Source: Marinobacter sp. F4218 (GTDB lineage: Bacteria; Pseudomonadota; Gammaproteobacteria; Pseudomonadales; Oleiphilaceae). Taken from it: a DNA stretch of 64,000 bases. Made by a program: the position numbers and the translations under genes. The stretch spans positions 16,477-80,476 of the forward strand of contig NZ_JAHZIL010000001.1 in the NCBI RefSeq assembly GCF_019443085.1. Reading direction: 5' to 3'. Under the pieces are notes generated by a model. That model had not been told where the DNA came from. It saw only the letters and a program-made list of their open reading frames with translations, and made no database searches. Shown piece by piece: positions 51,360-62,098 of the stretch (positions are counted from its first letter, which is position 1; every line of letters starts with the position of its first letter).

Positions 51360-54212
51360 TTACATGGCCTCGATGTCGGCCCGCTGGTCGCTGAGTCGGG
51401 ACAGACTGCCCTGGGCATCCCGAAGCTTCTCCTGCTCCTTTTCCACGACCTCGGCGGGGGCCTTGGCGGTGAATTTCTCATTGCCCAATTTGCCTTCAAG
51501 GCGGCCGATCTCTTTTTGCAGACGCTCAAGTTCCTTGTCCAGACGCTTGAGTTCTGCGTCCTTGTCGATCAGGCCGGCCATCGGCACCAGCACTTCCATC
51601 TCGCCCACCAGTTGGGTCGCTGACATCGGTGCCTTGTCGCCGTCAAACCAGTCCAGGCTTTCCAGCTTGGCCAGGGATGCGAGGAACTGGCGGTTGTCGT
51701 CCATGCGGCGCTTGTCGTCCGCGTCCTTGCCGCGCAGCAGAACCGGAATTTTCTTGGCCGGGGAGATGTTCATTTCACCGCGGATGTTCCTTACCGCAAC
51801 GATCACGCCCTTGAGCCACTCGATGTCAGCGGCAACCGCCGCATCCTGCTTGTTGCTGTCCGGCTGGGGGTAGGGCTGCAGCATGATGCTGTCGCCCGAC
51901 TTACCGGCCAGCGGTGCGATACGCTGCCAGATTTCCTCGGTGATGAACGGCATGATCGGATGAGCGACCCGCAGTACGGCTTCGAGCACGCGAACCAGCG
52001 TGCGGCGGGTGCCGCGCTTGGCTTCGGCGCTGGCGTTTTCGTCATTCAGGACCGGCTTGGACAGTTCCAGGTACCAGTCGCAGTACTCGTTCCAGATGAA
52101 CTCGTAGAGCGCGTAGGCGGCGAGGTCGAAGCGGTACTGGTCAAGGTGACGAACCACGTCCTGCTCGCAGTTCTGTAGCTCGCTGATGATCCAGCGGTCG
52201 GCCAGGGACAATTCCACGGGCTCGTCGTTCACGCCGCAGTCTTCGCCTTCGGTGTTCATCAACACATAGCGGGCAGCGTTCCAGAGCTTATTGCAGAAGT
52301 TCCGGTAACCTTCCAGGCGCTTCATGTCCCAGTTAATGTCCCGCCCGGTGGTGGCCATGGCTGCCAGGGTGAAACGCAGGGCATCGGTGCCGTGGGCGGC
52401 GATACCTTCGGGGAATTCCTTCTTGGTGCGCTTCCCGATTTTCTCGGCCAGCTTCGGCTGCATCAGGTTGCCGGTGCGCTTTTCCAGCAGATCGTCCAGA
52501 CCGATGCCGTCGATCATATCCAGCGGGTCGATGACGTTGCCCTTGGATTTGGACATCTTGTCGCCGTGCTCGTCCCGGATCAGCCCGGTGACGTAGACGG
52601 TGTGGAAGGGTACCTGGGGTGTACCGTCTTCGTTTTTCATGAAGTGCATGGTCATCATGATCATCCGGGCCACCCAGAAGAAGATGATGTCGAAACCGGT
52701 GACCAGCACGTCGGTGGGGTGGAAGGTCTTGAGGCGCTCGGTGATTTCCGGCCAGCCCAGGGTGCCGAAGGTCCAGAGCGCCGAGCTGAACCAGGTGTCC
52801 AGCACATCGTCATCCTGGGACAGTTCAAGGTCAGCGGCGAGGCTGTGCTTCTGGCGCACTTCCTCTTCGCTGCGACCGACGTAAATATTGCCCTCGGCAT
52901 CGTACCAGGCGGGAATTCGATGCCCCCACCAGAGCTGACGTGAAATACACCAGTCCTGGATGTCACGCATCCAGGAGAAATACATGTTCTCGTACTGCTT
53001 GGGCACGAACTGGATGCGACCGTCTTCCACCGCTTCGATCGCCGGCTTGGCCAGGGTCTTGGCGTCGGCGAACCACTGGTCGGTCAGCATCGGCTCGATG
53101 ATCAGGCCGGAGCGGTCACCCCGGGGAACACTCAGGACGTGGTCTTCCACGCTCTCGAGCAGGCCATTGACCTTCATGTCGGTGACGATCTGGTCCCGGG
53201 CCTTTTCCCGGGTCAGGCCGGCGTATGCCGCCGGAATCTTGCCGTCGATCTCGGAGTTTTCAGTGCCGTCGGCGTTGAACACTTCGGCCACGCTCCGGAT
53301 GTTCGCGTCCTGAGTCATGACGTTGATCATGGGCAGGTCGTTGCGTTTGCCAACGGCGTAGTCGTTGAAGTCGTGCGCCGGGGTGATCTTCACGCAGCCG
53401 GAACCCTTTTCCGGGTCGGCGTGGTGGTCGGCCACGATCGGGATGCGGCGGTTGACCAGCGGCAGGATCACGAACTTGCCAATCAGGTGCTGGTAGCGTT
53501 CATCGTCCGGGTGGACGGCTACGGCGGTATCACCCAGCAGCGTTTCGGGTCGGGTGGTGGCGACCACCAGGTAGCGTTTGCCGTCCTGGGTCTGCTCGTC
53601 GTCCGCCAGCGGGTAGCGCAGGTGCCAGAAGAAACCTTTTTCTTCCTTGTTCTCCACCTCAAGGTCGGAGATGGCAGTGTGCAGTTTCGGATCCCAGTTC
53701 ACCAGGCGCTTACCGCGATACACCAGTCCTTCGTCGTACAGGCGGATAAAGACTTCCTGAACGGCCTTGTAGAAACCGTCGTCCATGGTGAAACGTTCGT
53801 GGTCCCAGTCCACGGAATTGCCCAGGCGACGCATCTGGCGGGTGATGGTGCCGCCGGAGTGCTCTTTCCAGTCCCAGATGCGCTTGATGAACTCGTCACG
53901 GCCGAGGTCGTGGCGGGTTTTCCCTTCTTCTGCGCCGACCTTTCGTTCAACCACCATCTGGGTGGCGATGCCGGCGTGGTCGGTGCCGACCTGCCAGAGA
54001 GTATTGTGGCCCTGCATACGCTTGTAGCGGGTGAGCGTGTCCATGATGGTGTGCTGGAACGCATGGCCCATGTGCAGGCTGCCGGTAACGTTGGGCGGCG
54101 GGATGGCGATGCTGTAGGACTGGCCTTCACCGGAGGGCCGGAAATACCCTTTGGATTCCCAGTTCTCGTACCACTGGCGCTCGATGTTTTCTGGCTGGTA
54201 GGTTTTTTCCAT
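51360..54212 (-). CDS. valS: Valyl-tRNA synthetase
   Basis: A 950-residue class I synthetase that charges tRNA-Val and edits threonine. HMGH in [17 protein letters not shown] (near residue 45) is the HIGH motif and [14 protein letters not shown] near residue 555 is the KMSKS loop. The CP1 editing domain contains [19 protein letters not shown] near residue 225. The C-terminal tail is the ValRS coiled coil that binds the tRNA ([19 protein letters not shown]). It is third in the conserved pepA-holC-valS run and separated from holC by 85 bases. Confidence 0.99.
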   Translation of the reverse strand: MEKTYQPENIERQWYENWESKGYFRPSGEGQSYSIAIPPPNVTGSLHMGHAFQHTIMDTLTRYKRMQGHNTLWQVGTDHAGIATQMVVERKVGAEEGKTRHDLGRDEFIKRIWDWKEHSGGTITRQMRRLGNSVDWDHERFTMDDGFYKAVQEVFIRLYDEGLVYRGKRLVNWDPKLHTAISDLEVENKEEKGFFWHLRYPLADDEQTQDGKRYLVVATTRPETLLGDTAVAVHPDDERYQHLIGKFVILPLVNRRIPIVADHHADPEKGSGCVKITPAHDFNDYAVGKRNDLPMINVMTQDANIRSVAEVFNADGTENSEIDGKIPAAYAGLTREKARDQIVTDMKVNGLLESVEDHVLSVPRGDRSGLIIEPMLTDQWFADAKTLAKPAIEAVEDGRIQFVPKQYENMYFSWMRDIQDWCISRQLWWGHRIPAWYDAEGNIYVGRSEEEVRQKHSLAADLELSQDDDVLDTWFSSALWTFGTLGWPEITERLKTFHPTDVLVTGFDIIFFWVARMIMMTMHFMKNEDGTPQVPFHTVYVTGLIRDEHGDKMSKSKGNVIDPLDMIDGIGLDDLLEKRTGNLMQPKLAEKIGKRTKKEFPEGIAAHGTDALRFTLAAMATTGRDINWDMKRLEGYRNFCNKLWNAARYVLMNTEGEDCGVNDEPVELSLADRWIISELQNCEQDVVRHLDQYRFDLAAYALYEFIWNEYCDWYLELSKPVLNDENASAEAKRGTRRTLVRVLEAVLRVAHPIMPFITEEIWQRIAPLAGKSGDSIMLQPYPQPDSNKQDAAVAADIEWLKGVIVAVRNIRGEMNISPAKKIPVLLRGKDADDKRRMDDNRQFLASLAKLESLDWFDGDKAPMSATQLVGEMEVLVPMAGLIDKDAELKRLDKELERLQKEIGRLEGKLGNEKFTAKAPAEVVEKEQEKLRDAQGSLSRLSDQRADIEAM

Positions 54213-54297
54213 GGGTTTCTGCTGGTGACCGTTGGTTGATTCGCAAGGGGAAATTAAGACGCCCGATTATACATGGTCGCTCGTGCTGCGGCGAACC

Positions 54298-54810
54298 TCA
54301 GCGCTTTCTCTGGTCGTGAACCCGGGCCTCGATTCCGAGCGCCCGCAGTTGCCGGAAATGGGACCGGGCCTGGTCCAGGACGGACGGATCGTTGTGGGCA
54401 ACCAGGGCCAGCCGCTTGAACCGGTCCGCATCAGCCGGCAGCGTGCTGGAGAGGATGATGACGGTATCCCAGTCCCCGGCGCCCGGCGGGCAGAGCAGAA
54501 TGCCGACGGGGTCGGTGCAGGTGGTGGCGGAGTCCGGCACCACGCTGTGGGGAATAAACGCGTCGGGGCTGAAATTCCACAGCAGGTCATCCAGTTCCTG
54601 GGCGTGCTGCATGGTGTCGCAGACAATGCAGACCCGATCACCCTGTTGCCAGGCCTTGTCCACCAGTTTCGCGGCGTGGAGGTTGCGGGCCGCGGGCGTA
54701 CTCTGGGCGAGGATGTGGAACCAGTAGCGCTGATCGGGGCTGTCTTGTCCGGCAGCACCGGCAGCTGGGCTGCCGGCCTCCGGACGATCGTCGGGGTTAC
54801 TTGCCGGCAT
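54298..54810 (-). CDS. holC: DNA polymerase III chi subunit
   Basis: A 170-residue clamp-loader accessory subunit that links the tau subunit complex, through psi, to single-strand binding protein. DQRYWFHILAQSTPAARNLHAAKLV near residue 27, RVCIVCDTMQHAQELDDLLW near residue 59 and FSPDAFIPHSVV near residue 79 match HolC. The start overlaps the pepA stop by 14 bases, which forces a low-complexity N-terminal extension of about 27 residues (Asn/Asp/Pro/Ala/Gly-rich) before the conserved core. A later start within this extension is possible. Confidence 0.88.
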   Translation of the reverse strand: MPASNPDDRPEAGSPAAGAAGQDSPDQRYWFHILAQSTPAARNLHAAKLVDKAWQQGDRVCIVCDTMQHAQELDDLLWNFSPDAFIPHSVVPDSATTCTDPVGILLCPPGAGDWDTVIILSSTLPADADRFKRLALVAHNDPSVLDQARSHFRQLRALGIEARVHDQRKR

Positions 54811-56290
54811 GGGACATCAGGTAGTCAACCAGCAAGGGAACCGGGCGACCGGATGCGCCTTTGGCCTTGCCGGATTGCCAGGCCGTGCCTGCTATGTCCA
54901 GATGCGCCCAGCGGTACTCCTTGGCGAAGCGGGACAGGAAGCAGGCCGCAGTAATGGTGCCCGCCGAACGGTCGCCGATATTCTGCATGTCGGCAAAGTT
55001 ACTGTCGAGCTGGCTCTGGTAATCGTCCCACAGGGGCAAGCGCCAGGCGCGGTCATCCGCCCGTTCACCCGCCGCCAGAAGTTCGTTGGCGAGTTCATCG
55101 TTGTTGGCAAGCAGGCCGGTTGCGTGGTGGCCGAGGGCAACGATGCAGGCGCCGGTCAGCGTGGCCATGTCGATCACTGCCGCCGGGTCAAACTTCTTCA
55201 CGTAGGTGAGCGCATCGCACAACACCAGTCGGCCCTCGGCGTCGGTATTGAGGATCTCGACGGTCTGGCCGGACAGGGTGGTCACGATGTCGCCGGGCCG
55301 GCAGGCACCGCCGTCCGGCATGTTCTCGGCCGCGGCAATGACTGCCACCACATTGATCTTGGGTTTGGTTTCCGCCAATACCTGCATGGCGCCGAATACG
55401 CTGGCCGAGCCGCCCATGTCGTATTTCATCTCATCCATGCCGGCACCCGGCTTGAGACTGATGCCGCCGGTGTCAAAGGTGATGCCCTTGCCAACCAGGA
55501 CCTGGGGCTTGTCTTTCGGGTTGCCGCCGCGGTACTCCATCACGATCAGGCGCGGTGGCTGAGTGCTGCCTTTGCCAACGGCCAGGATGGTGTTCATGCC
55601 CATCTTTTCCATCTGCTTTTCATCAAACACTTCGGTCTTGATGCAGTCGTGGTCCTTCGCCAGTTTCTTGGCCTGTTGGGCCAGCCATTCCGGATGACAG
55701 ATGTTGGGTGGGGTGTTGCCCAGATCGCGGGTGAAATTCATGCCGCGGCCGGTCGCCAGGCCGAGATTGAAGGCATCCTTCAGCGCCTTGCCGCTTGCGG
55801 AAGCGGTGACCAGGACCTTGTTCAGCTTGCGGGCAGTCGGCTTCTCGCTCTTATAGTCGGTGAACGTGTAGAGCTGCTCCTCCAGGGTGCGGCCGATCAG
55901 GTTCAGCCGGGCTTCCTCGGAACTCACCGCATCCGCGCCGGTCACGGCCGTGTCGGCCAGGGTAACCAGGGCTAATTTCGACGGACCATCTTTCAGAGCA
56001 CCGACCAACGCGATCAGGGCCTTGCGGTAAGCTGCCGGGGTGCGCTCGCTGTCTTTGCCAGTACCGACGACCAGCAGCCGGCTCCAAGGCTGGTCGCTCA
56101 GCGGAACAGAGCGCGTGGTGGCGTTCTTACCACTGATATCACCGTTTTTCTGGAGTGTCTTGATCAGCCCGCCGAGCGCGTCGTCCGCCTGAGTCGTGGA
56201 CTCCGGCCAGGTGCCTTTCTCGGGAAGACCGATGACAAGGCAGTCGGCTTTTGTACTGACAATGGCTTTACTGCTCAGGCTGAAATTCAT
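54797..56290 (-). CDS. pepA: Leucyl aminopeptidase PepA
   Basis: A 497-residue hexameric M17 aminopeptidase with two Mn/Zn. Start 56290 is supported by AGGAG seven bases before. In-frame sequence upstream is not conserved. VGKGITFDTGGISLKPGAGMD near residue 265 holds the metal-binding Asp and active Lys. NTDAEGRLVLCDAL near residue 345 is the M17 signature. PepA in E. coli also binds DNA in Xer recombination and carAB control. It heads pepA-holC-valS and is divergent from lptF. Confidence 0.97.
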   Translation of the reverse strand: MNFSLSSKAIVSTKADCLVIGLPEKGTWPESTTQADDALGGLIKTLQKNGDISGKNATTRSVPLSDQPWSRLLVVGTGKDSERTPAAYRKALIALVGALKDGPSKLALVTLADTAVTGADAVSSEEARLNLIGRTLEEQLYTFTDYKSEKPTARKLNKVLVTASASGKALKDAFNLGLATGRGMNFTRDLGNTPPNICHPEWLAQQAKKLAKDHDCIKTEVFDEKQMEKMGMNTILAVGKGSTQPPRLIVMEYRGGNPKDKPQVLVGKGITFDTGGISLKPGAGMDEMKYDMGGSASVFGAMQVLAETKPKINVVAVIAAAENMPDGGACRPGDIVTTLSGQTVEILNTDAEGRLVLCDALTYVKKFDPAAVIDMATLTGACIVALGHHATGLLANNDELANELLAAGERADDRAWRLPLWDDYQSQLDSNFADMQNIGDRSAGTITAACFLSRFAKEYRWAHLDIAGTAWQSGKAKGASGRPVPLLVDYLMSHAGK

Positions 56291-56432
56291 GGCAACTCCT
56301 GTTGATTGTTCTGAAGAACTGTCCGCGGTGGGCGGAGGGGATTTCCGATCTAGTCTAGCATTGGGGTTGGCAGGGAGTTTATCAACCGGCAGGCCTGCCT
56401 GTGCAGTCTGGCCTGACCGTAAACGTTCCACT

Positions 56433-56462
56433 CTGTCATTCGGCCCAAAGGTTACATAGAAT
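56433..56462 (+). promoter_or_regulatory. Candidate promoter for lptFG
   Basis: CTGTCA (56433-56438), an 18-base spacer and TAGAAT (56457-56462), 55 bases before lptF. It lies in the 227-base pepA/lptF divergent gap, the rest of which shows no other clear signal. Confidence 0.45.
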
Positions 56463-56517
56463 ACGCGCAGTTATCTGTTTCCTCCATGATTTTACCGGCA
56501 CTGGCAGAGAGACCCAT

Positions 56518-57621
56518 TTGAGCATTATTTTCCGTTATCTAGTTCGCCAGGTGATGATCAGCATGGTTGCCGTCTCCGGCATTCTGTTGCTGGTGTTTAT
56601 GAGTGGCCGATTCCTCAAATATCTGGGCAGCGCGGCAGAAGGCGAGATTGCCGCAGACGTGTTGTTCTCGATCATGGCGTTTCGTTTTCCGGGTTTTCTG
56701 GAGTTGATCCTGCCGCTGGGGCTGTTCATCGGCATTCTGCTGGCTTATGGACGGATGTATCTGGAAAGCGAGATGACGGTGTTGTTTGCCTGCGGCGTGA
56801 GTGACCGGCAGCTGCTGGCGAAAACGCTGCTGGGCAGCCTGCCGGTGATGGTTGTTGTTGGCGCAATGAGCCTGTACGTATCGCCCTGGGGCATGAAGCA
56901 GGTAGAGCGGATTTTCAATGAGCAGCGCCAGGCCACCGAGTTCGAAATGCTGGTGCCGGGACGCTTCCAGGACTTCAGCGCCGGCGGCCGGGTGACGTAC
57001 ACCGAGGGCCTGAGTGATGACAAGCGCGAGTTGCGGGGCGTGTTCATCGCCGAATACGGCAAGAATGGCGAGGGCGTAACGATCTTTACCGCCGAGTCGG
57101 GGTCGCAGCTGATCGACCGTGAGACCGGCAGCCGGTTCCTGATTCTGGAAGATGGTGGGCGTTTTGACGGCACTCCCGGTCGGCTCGAGTACAACGTGAC
57201 TGGTTTTGATGCCTATGGGCTGAAGATCAAAAGCGGTGAAAAGGGTACCCGTGAACTGGAGGAAGGGATCAGTACCCTGGCCCTGATGGAGTCCGACAAT
57301 CCCGAGGATCGCGCACTGCTGCACTGGCGTTTCTCGTTGCCTTTGATCGTGCCGATCGTGACTCTGCTGGCGGTTCGGTTGAGCCGGGTGAATCCCCGCC
57401 AGGGTCGATTCTTTCACCTGCTGCCGGCGATGTTGGTCTACATCACCTACCTGGGGCTGCTGATTGTCGCCCGCGATGCCCTGGCGAACGGCAAGGTGCC
57501 CGAATGGATCGGCATGCTCTGGGTGCATGGGCTGTTTCTCGCCTTTGGCCTCTGGTTGCAGTTCGGTCCGGCCTGGTTGTACCGCCGCCGCGCCTTAAGG
57601 GAGGCCCGCGCCCATGCGTAG
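56518..57621 (+). CDS. lptF: LPS export ABC transporter permease LptF
   Basis: A 367-residue inner-membrane permease of the LptB2FG transporter that extracts lipopolysaccharide and sends it to LptC. TTG 56518 begins LSIIFRYLVRQVMISMVAV, the family start, after GAGAGA at 56505-56510. It has three N-terminal helices, a periplasmic jellyroll (residues about 130-265) and three C-terminal helices. The coupling region is FPGFLELILPLGLFIGILLAYGR near residue 62. It overlaps lptG by 8 bases. Confidence 0.95.
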   Translation: MSIIFRYLVRQVMISMVAVSGILLLVFMSGRFLKYLGSAAEGEIAADVLFSIMAFRFPGFLELILPLGLFIGILLAYGRMYLESEMTVLFACGVSDRQLLAKTLLGSLPVMVVVGAMSLYVSPWGMKQVERIFNEQRQATEFEMLVPGRFQDFSAGGRVTYTEGLSDDKRELRGVFIAEYGKNGEGVTIFTAESGSQLIDRETGSRFLILEDGGRFDGTPGRLEYNVTGFDAYGLKIKSGEKGTRELEEGISTLALMESDNPEDRALLHWRFSLPLIVPIVTLLAVRLSRVNPRQGRFFHLLPAMLVYITYLGLLIVARDALANGKVPEWIGMLWVHGLFLAFGLWLQFGPAWLYRRRALREARAHA

Positions 57622-58675
57622 GATTGACGGTTATGTCATGCGCACCGTCGGTGGCGCGATGTTCCTGGTCATGGTGGTGGTGCTCTCGCTTGACCTGATC
57701 TTTGGATTTATCGCGGAACTGGAAGACACCCGCAATAACTACCAGACACTTGAGGCGCTCTGGTACGTTGCCCTGACGCTCCCGCGTCGCATCTACGATT
57801 ACCTGCCTCTGGGCGCCTTTATGGGCTGCCTGGTCGGTCTGGGCTCGATGGCGAGTTCCTCCGAGCTCACAGTGATCCGGGCCGCCGGGGTGTCGCTCAA
57901 GCGAATCGTCTGGTCTGCCATGAAACCGGCCCTGGTGGTTGTGGTGCTGGGCGTTCTGATCGGCGAGTACGTCGCCCCGCCGGCCGAGAGGCTGGCCCAG
58001 AGTGAAAAGGCGGTTGCCCTGGGTGCGGGAAGCAACGTTGCCTCGGCAACCGGGGTCTGGCACCGGGAAGGGGATGTGTTTATTCACCTCAACGCGGTTC
58101 AGCCCAACGGGGTGCTGCACGGGGTGTCGCTGTTCCGGTTTAACGAGGAGCGCGAACTTCAGTCATCGAGTTTCGCCAGGCGGGCAATTTTCCAGGGCGA
58201 TCACTGGAGCCTGGAAAACGTCCGCACGACCCGAATCGAGGAAACGGGAACCAGGCTGGTCCGGCACCCGTCACTTCGTTGGGAGACGGGCCTGTCGCCG
58301 AGTGTGCTCAGCGTGCTGATCGTGAAACCGGAGAACTTGTCGATGTCCGGTCTCTACACCTACGCCAGGTATCTGGAGGACCAGGATCTGAACGCCTCAC
58401 GCTACTGGCTGGCGTTCTGGAAAAAGACCCTGATGCCACTCGGTACGGCGGTCATGGTGCTCGTTGCCATTTCCTTTATCTTCGGGCCACTGCGGTCGGT
58501 GACCATGGGGTTCCGGGTGTTTACCGGTTTGCTGGTGGGCCTGCTGTTCAAATACATGCAGGATCTGCTGGGCCCAATGAGCCTGGTGTACGGCTTCAAT
58601 CCGATGCTGGCGGTGCTTGTCCCGATTGCGGTCAATGCCGTGGTTGGTGCGATCCTGATGCGCCGGGCCGGGTAG
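57614..58675 (+). CDS. lptG: LPS export ABC transporter permease LptG
   Basis: A 353-residue partner of LptF with the same 3 + 3 helix layout and a periplasmic beta-jellyroll in the middle. MRRIDGYVMRTVGGAMFLVMVVV at the N-terminus, LPRRIYDYLPLGAFMGCLVGLG near residue 56 and YGFNPMLAVLVPIAVNAVVGA near the end are family features. The 8-base overlap with lptF gives coupled translation and 1:1 supply. It converges on the RDD-protein gene with a 12-base gap. Confidence 0.96.
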   Translation: MRRIDGYVMRTVGGAMFLVMVVVLSLDLIFGFIAELEDTRNNYQTLEALWYVALTLPRRIYDYLPLGAFMGCLVGLGSMASSSELTVIRAAGVSLKRIVWSAMKPALVVVVLGVLIGEYVAPPAERLAQSEKAVALGAGSNVASATGVWHREGDVFIHLNAVQPNGVLHGVSLFRFNEERELQSSSFARRAIFQGDHWSLENVRTTRIEETGTRLVRHPSLRWETGLSPSVLSVLIVKPENLSMSGLYTYARYLEDQDLNASRYWLAFWKKTLMPLGTAVMVLVAISFIFGPLRSVTMGFRVFTGLLVGLLFKYMQDLLGPMSLVYGFNPMLAVLVPIAVNAVVGAILMRRAG

Positions 58676-58687
58676 CGGCCCTGGCGG

Positions 58688-59221
58688 TCAGCGGGTTTCC
58701 TTGGGGACCTGAACCACCACGCTGTTTGACATCCGGTCGGTAGCGGACAGTCCGTTAATGGGCAGGAACAGCGCGATGATGGCTGGCAGAGAAACAAACA
58801 GAGTCGCCGAGCCCACGTAATAACCTGCCAGCAGGGCGAGAAAGAAGACGGCCGCGGCGGTCACGTAGCGCCGCAGGGCCTGGCTCCAGCTTACCGACGT
58901 GCCATCCAGATTTTCGATCCGGATCCGCCAGACCTGCATGCCAAGCGTCTGGCCGATGCGGGTCCAGAAGTAGGCGAAGAACAGATAAAGCACCAGGAAC
59001 AGCACGAAGGTCAGGCCCGGATCTCCCGAGAGCTGGCCGGCTTCCGCCATTTCCTCGAAGCGATCCCAGCCGGTGATCCAGCCGCCGATCACGGTGTAGA
59101 CCCAGGTGGCTACGAGCAAAACGGCAATGCTGATCAGCCCGTCGTAGATAATGGCAAGCGCGCGCTTTACAAAAGTGGCTGGGGGTAAGAGTTCCTCGGC
59201 GTCATGGAAGCGTCGGGGCAT
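58688..59221 (-). CDS. RDD-family membrane protein
   Basis: A 177-residue protein with RDD-like helices: KRALAIIYDGLISIAVLLVATWVY (about residues 19-42), TFVLFLVLYLFFAYFW near residue 71 and AAAVFFLALLAGYYVG near 123. RIGQTLGMQVWRIRIENLDG is typical of the family. The N-terminal motif is R-A...Y-D rather than the full R-D-D. RDD proteins have mixed or unknown roles and this one sits by lptFG in relatives. It is divergent from alaS. Confidence 0.83.
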   Translation of the reverse strand: MPRRFHDAEELLPPATFVKRALAIIYDGLISIAVLLVATWVYTVIGGWITGWDRFEEMAEAGQLSGDPGLTFVLFLVLYLFFAYFWTRIGQTLGMQVWRIRIENLDGTSVSWSQALRRYVTAAAVFFLALLAGYYVGSATLFVSLPAIIALFLPINGLSATDRMSNSVVVQVPKETR

Positions 59222-59259
59222 GGGTTCTCCTGTGATGTTTCACGTTTTTCCTGTTCTCG

Positions 59260-59290
59260 GCGTGTGCTAGAGTAGCGGATTTGCACACGC
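59260..59290. promoter_or_regulatory. Perfect 8-bp inverted repeat enclosing the putative alaS -10
   Basis: GCGTGTGC (59260-59267) and GCACACGC (59283-59290) are exact inverted copies separated by 15 bases. Between them lies TAGAGT (59268-59273) with TGC just before it, an extended -10 (TG-N-TAGAGT). AlaRS of E. coli is known to bind a palindrome at its own promoter. Whether this is such an operator is inferred. Confidence 0.5.
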
Positions 59291-59361
59291 ATGTAAGTAT
59301 TCGTATTCAATCGCGGACCCGCCGGTTTCACGGCGAGTTTCTGGAAAGGTATCAAAGGGCT

Positions 59362-61992
59362 ATGAAAACCGCAGAGTTGCGACAGGCGTTTCTCGATTAT
59401 TTCAGACAGCAAGGCCATACCATTGTGTCGAGCAGTTCACTGGTACCGGCGGATGATCCGACGCTGCTGTTCACCAATGCGGGAATGAACCAGTTCAAGG
59501 ATGTGTTTCTTGGGCGGGAAGAGCGCGACTACACCCGGGCGACCACCTCCCAGAAATGCGTCCGTGCAGGCGGCAAGCACAACGACCTCGAAAACGTGGG
59601 TTACACCGCGCGCCACCATACTTTCTTCGAGATGCTCGGCAACTTCAGTTTCGGCGATTACTTCAAGCGCGAGGCCATCAATTACGCCTGGACCTTCCTG
59701 ACCGGTGATGAGTGGCTCAAGCTGCCGACCGAAAAGCTTTGGGTGACGGTCTACGCCGACGATGACGAAGCCTACGACATCTGGAACAAGGAAATAGGCG
59801 TGCCCGCCGATCGCATTGTACGCATTGGCGATAACAAGGGTGCCCGCTACGCGTCCGACAACTTCTGGCAGATGGGCGATACCGGCCCCTGTGGCCCCTG
59901 CACGGAAATCTTCTACGATCACGGTCCCGATGTGGCCGGTGGCCCTCCCGGAAGTCCCGAGGAAGACGGCGACCGGTACATCGAGATCTGGAACGTCGTG
60001 TTCATGCAGTACAACCGGACCGCCGACGGCGAGATGATGAAGCTGCCCAAGCCCTCGGTGGACACCGGAATGGGCCTGGAGCGGATCACTGCGGTTCTGC
60101 AGGGCGTTCACAGCAACTACGAAATCGATCTGTTCCAGGACCTGCTGCGGGCCGCATCCGACGTGCTCGGCGGTGTGCCCGCGACGGAGGCCAGCCTGCG
60201 TGTGGTGGCTGACCACATCCGTTCCTGCGCTTTCCTGATCTCCGATGGCGTGATGCCTTCCAACGAAGGTCGTGGCTTCGTGCTGCGCCGCATCATTCGC
60301 CGGGCTGCCCGCCACGGCAACAAGCTGGGTGCAACCCAGCCGTTCTTCCACAAACTGGCGGGGGCTCTGGCCGATCTGATGGGCGAGGCCTATCCGCAGC
60401 TGGTGAGCAGCCGCAAGCAGATTGAAAAGGTATTGCTGCAGGAAGAAGAGCAGTTCGCCAAGACCCTGGACAAGGGCCTGCGCCTGTTGGAGCAGGACAT
60501 CGCCGAGCTGGAAGGTGACGTGATTCCGGGCGAAACCATCTTCACACTGTATGACACTTACGGCTTCCCGGTTGATCTGACCAACGACATCGCCCGCGAA
60601 CGCGGACTGGCACTGGACTACGACGGCTACGAGCAAGCCATGGAGCGCCAGCGCGATCGTGCCCGTGCGGCCAGCAAGTTTGGTATCGATTACAACGCCG
60701 CGGGCCTCAACATTGAAGGCAAGACCGAGTTTACCGGATACGACCATATCGACGGCCACGAGCGCATTCGTACCGTGATTGTCGGCGGCGAGGAGAAAAG
60801 CGCCGAAGCCGGCGATGAGGCGGTTGTGGTTCTGGAGCGCACTCCGTTCTACGCCGAGTCTGGCGGCCAGGTCGGCGATACCGGCCTGCTGACCTGGAGC
60901 GGCGGCCGCTTCAAAGTGACTGATACGCGCAAGGAAGGGGATAACCACCTGCACGTGGGTACCCTGATTGAAGGTGAGCTGTTCCCGGGCCTGGAAGTGG
61001 ATGCCCGGATCGACCACGCCCGTCGCGAGCGCACCAAGCGCAACCATTCTGCCACGCACCTCCTGCACGCGGCATTGCGCAAGATCCTGGGCGATCATGT
61101 TACCCAGAAGGGATCGCTGGTCGATCCTGACAAACTGCGTTTCGATTTCTCGCATTTTGAGCCGGTTACGCCGGAGCAACTGAAGGAAATCGAACGCCAG
61201 GTTAACGAGCAGATCCTCGACAACACGCCCGTTGAAACCGAAATCACCGACATGGAAAAGGCCCAGGAGAAGGGGGCCATGGCGCTGTTTGGTGAAAAGT
61301 ACGGGGATACGGTGCGCGTGCTCAGCATGGGTACAGACAGCTACTCGGTGGAACTGTGTGGCGGTACTCACGTTGCCCGAACCGGGGATATCGGCCTGTT
61401 CCGCATTACTTCGGAAAGTGGCATCTCCGCCGGGGTGCGCCGAATTGAGGCGGTCACAGGTTTTGGCGCGCTGGAGTGGGTGGACAGCACCGAGCGCACT
61501 CTGCGCAATACCGCAGGCCTCGTTCGGGCTACCCGGGACACCGTGGTCGAAAAGGTCCAGCAGACGCTGGATCGCAACCGCCAGTTGGAAAAAGAAGTGG
61601 ATGCACTCAAGGCCAAGCTGGCGAGCTCCGCCGGAACCGACCTGGCCGGATCAGCGGTGGATGTCGCAGGTCTGAAGGTTGTTGCCTCCGAGCTTGAGGG
61701 CGCCGATCGCAAAGCCCTGATGGAAACCGCCGACCAGCTCAAGAACAAGCTGGGCGAAGGAGTGGTTGTCCTCGCCAGTGTTGAAGATGGCAAGGTGACG
61801 CTGGTGGCCGGTGTGACCAAGTCCGCCACGGGCAGGATCAAGGCCGGCGATCTCATGAAGCATCTGGCGGCACAGGTTGACGGCAAAGGCGGCGGCCGGC
61901 CGGATATGGCTCAGGGTGGCGGTAACGATCCGAGCAAGCTGGCCGATGCACTCGCAGGCATTCCTGCCTGGGTTGAAGAAAATATTGGTTAA
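59362..61992 (+). CDS. alaS: Alanyl-tRNA synthetase
   Basis: An 876-residue class II synthetase with an editing domain. Start 59362 ([19 protein letters not shown]) is the conserved one. An in-frame extension from 59281 would begin inside the promoter region. Class II motifs 1-3 lie in residues about 1-250 ([41 protein letters not shown]). The editing/zinc site is [11 protein letters not shown] near residue 565 and [13 protein letters not shown] near residue 666. It has a C-terminal coiled-coil/C-Ala domain ending in [11 protein letters not shown]. It is upstream of lysC, as in Pseudomonas. Confidence 0.99.
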   Translation: MKTAELRQAFLDYFRQQGHTIVSSSSLVPADDPTLLFTNAGMNQFKDVFLGREERDYTRATTSQKCVRAGGKHNDLENVGYTARHHTFFEMLGNFSFGDYFKREAINYAWTFLTGDEWLKLPTEKLWVTVYADDDEAYDIWNKEIGVPADRIVRIGDNKGARYASDNFWQMGDTGPCGPCTEIFYDHGPDVAGGPPGSPEEDGDRYIEIWNVVFMQYNRTADGEMMKLPKPSVDTGMGLERITAVLQGVHSNYEIDLFQDLLRAASDVLGGVPATEASLRVVADHIRSCAFLISDGVMPSNEGRGFVLRRIIRRAARHGNKLGATQPFFHKLAGALADLMGEAYPQLVSSRKQIEKVLLQEEEQFAKTLDKGLRLLEQDIAELEGDVIPGETIFTLYDTYGFPVDLTNDIARERGLALDYDGYEQAMERQRDRARAASKFGIDYNAAGLNIEGKTEFTGYDHIDGHERIRTVIVGGEEKSAEAGDEAVVVLERTPFYAESGGQVGDTGLLTWSGGRFKVTDTRKEGDNHLHVGTLIEGELFPGLEVDARIDHARRERTKRNHSATHLLHAALRKILGDHVTQKGSLVDPDKLRFDFSHFEPVTPEQLKEIERQVNEQILDNTPVETEITDMEKAQEKGAMALFGEKYGDTVRVLSMGTDSYSVELCGGTHVARTGDIGLFRITSESGISAGVRRIEAVTGFGALEWVDSTERTLRNTAGLVRATRDTVVEKVQQTLDRNRQLEKEVDALKAKLASSAGTDLAGSAVDVAGLKVVASELEGADRKALMETADQLKNKLGEGVVVLASVEDGKVTLVAGVTKSATGRIKAGDLMKHLAAQVDGKGGGRPDMAQGGGNDPSKLADALAGIPAWVEENIG

Positions 61993-62000
61993 GCAACTGT

Positions 62001-62027
62001 TTGTGAGGACGGGCAGGGGTTTATAAT
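62001..62027 (+). promoter_or_regulatory. Candidate promoter for lysC
   Basis: A perfect -10 TATAAT (62022-62027), with TTGTGA (62001-62006) 15 bases upstream. The spacer is short. It lies in the 106-base alaS/lysC gap and no terminator separates alaS from it. I see no lysine riboswitch, since the gap is too short. Confidence 0.5.
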
Positions 62028-62098
62028 CCCGCTCGTTTTCTCATACGACTGGCGAGGCGGTGCTTCGCTGTGAGTCCCCGTTTTGGATATTGGAAAAA

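Noticed and set aside
59437..61371. 644-codon open frame antisense to alaS
   Set aside because: Long only because of the codon bias of alaS; the translation is repetitive in Val/His/Gly and matches nothing known to me.
61993..62098. Lysine riboswitch before lysC
   Set aside because: The gap is only 106 bases and already holds the -10; a lysine riboswitch needs about 170 bases and none of its motifs is visible.
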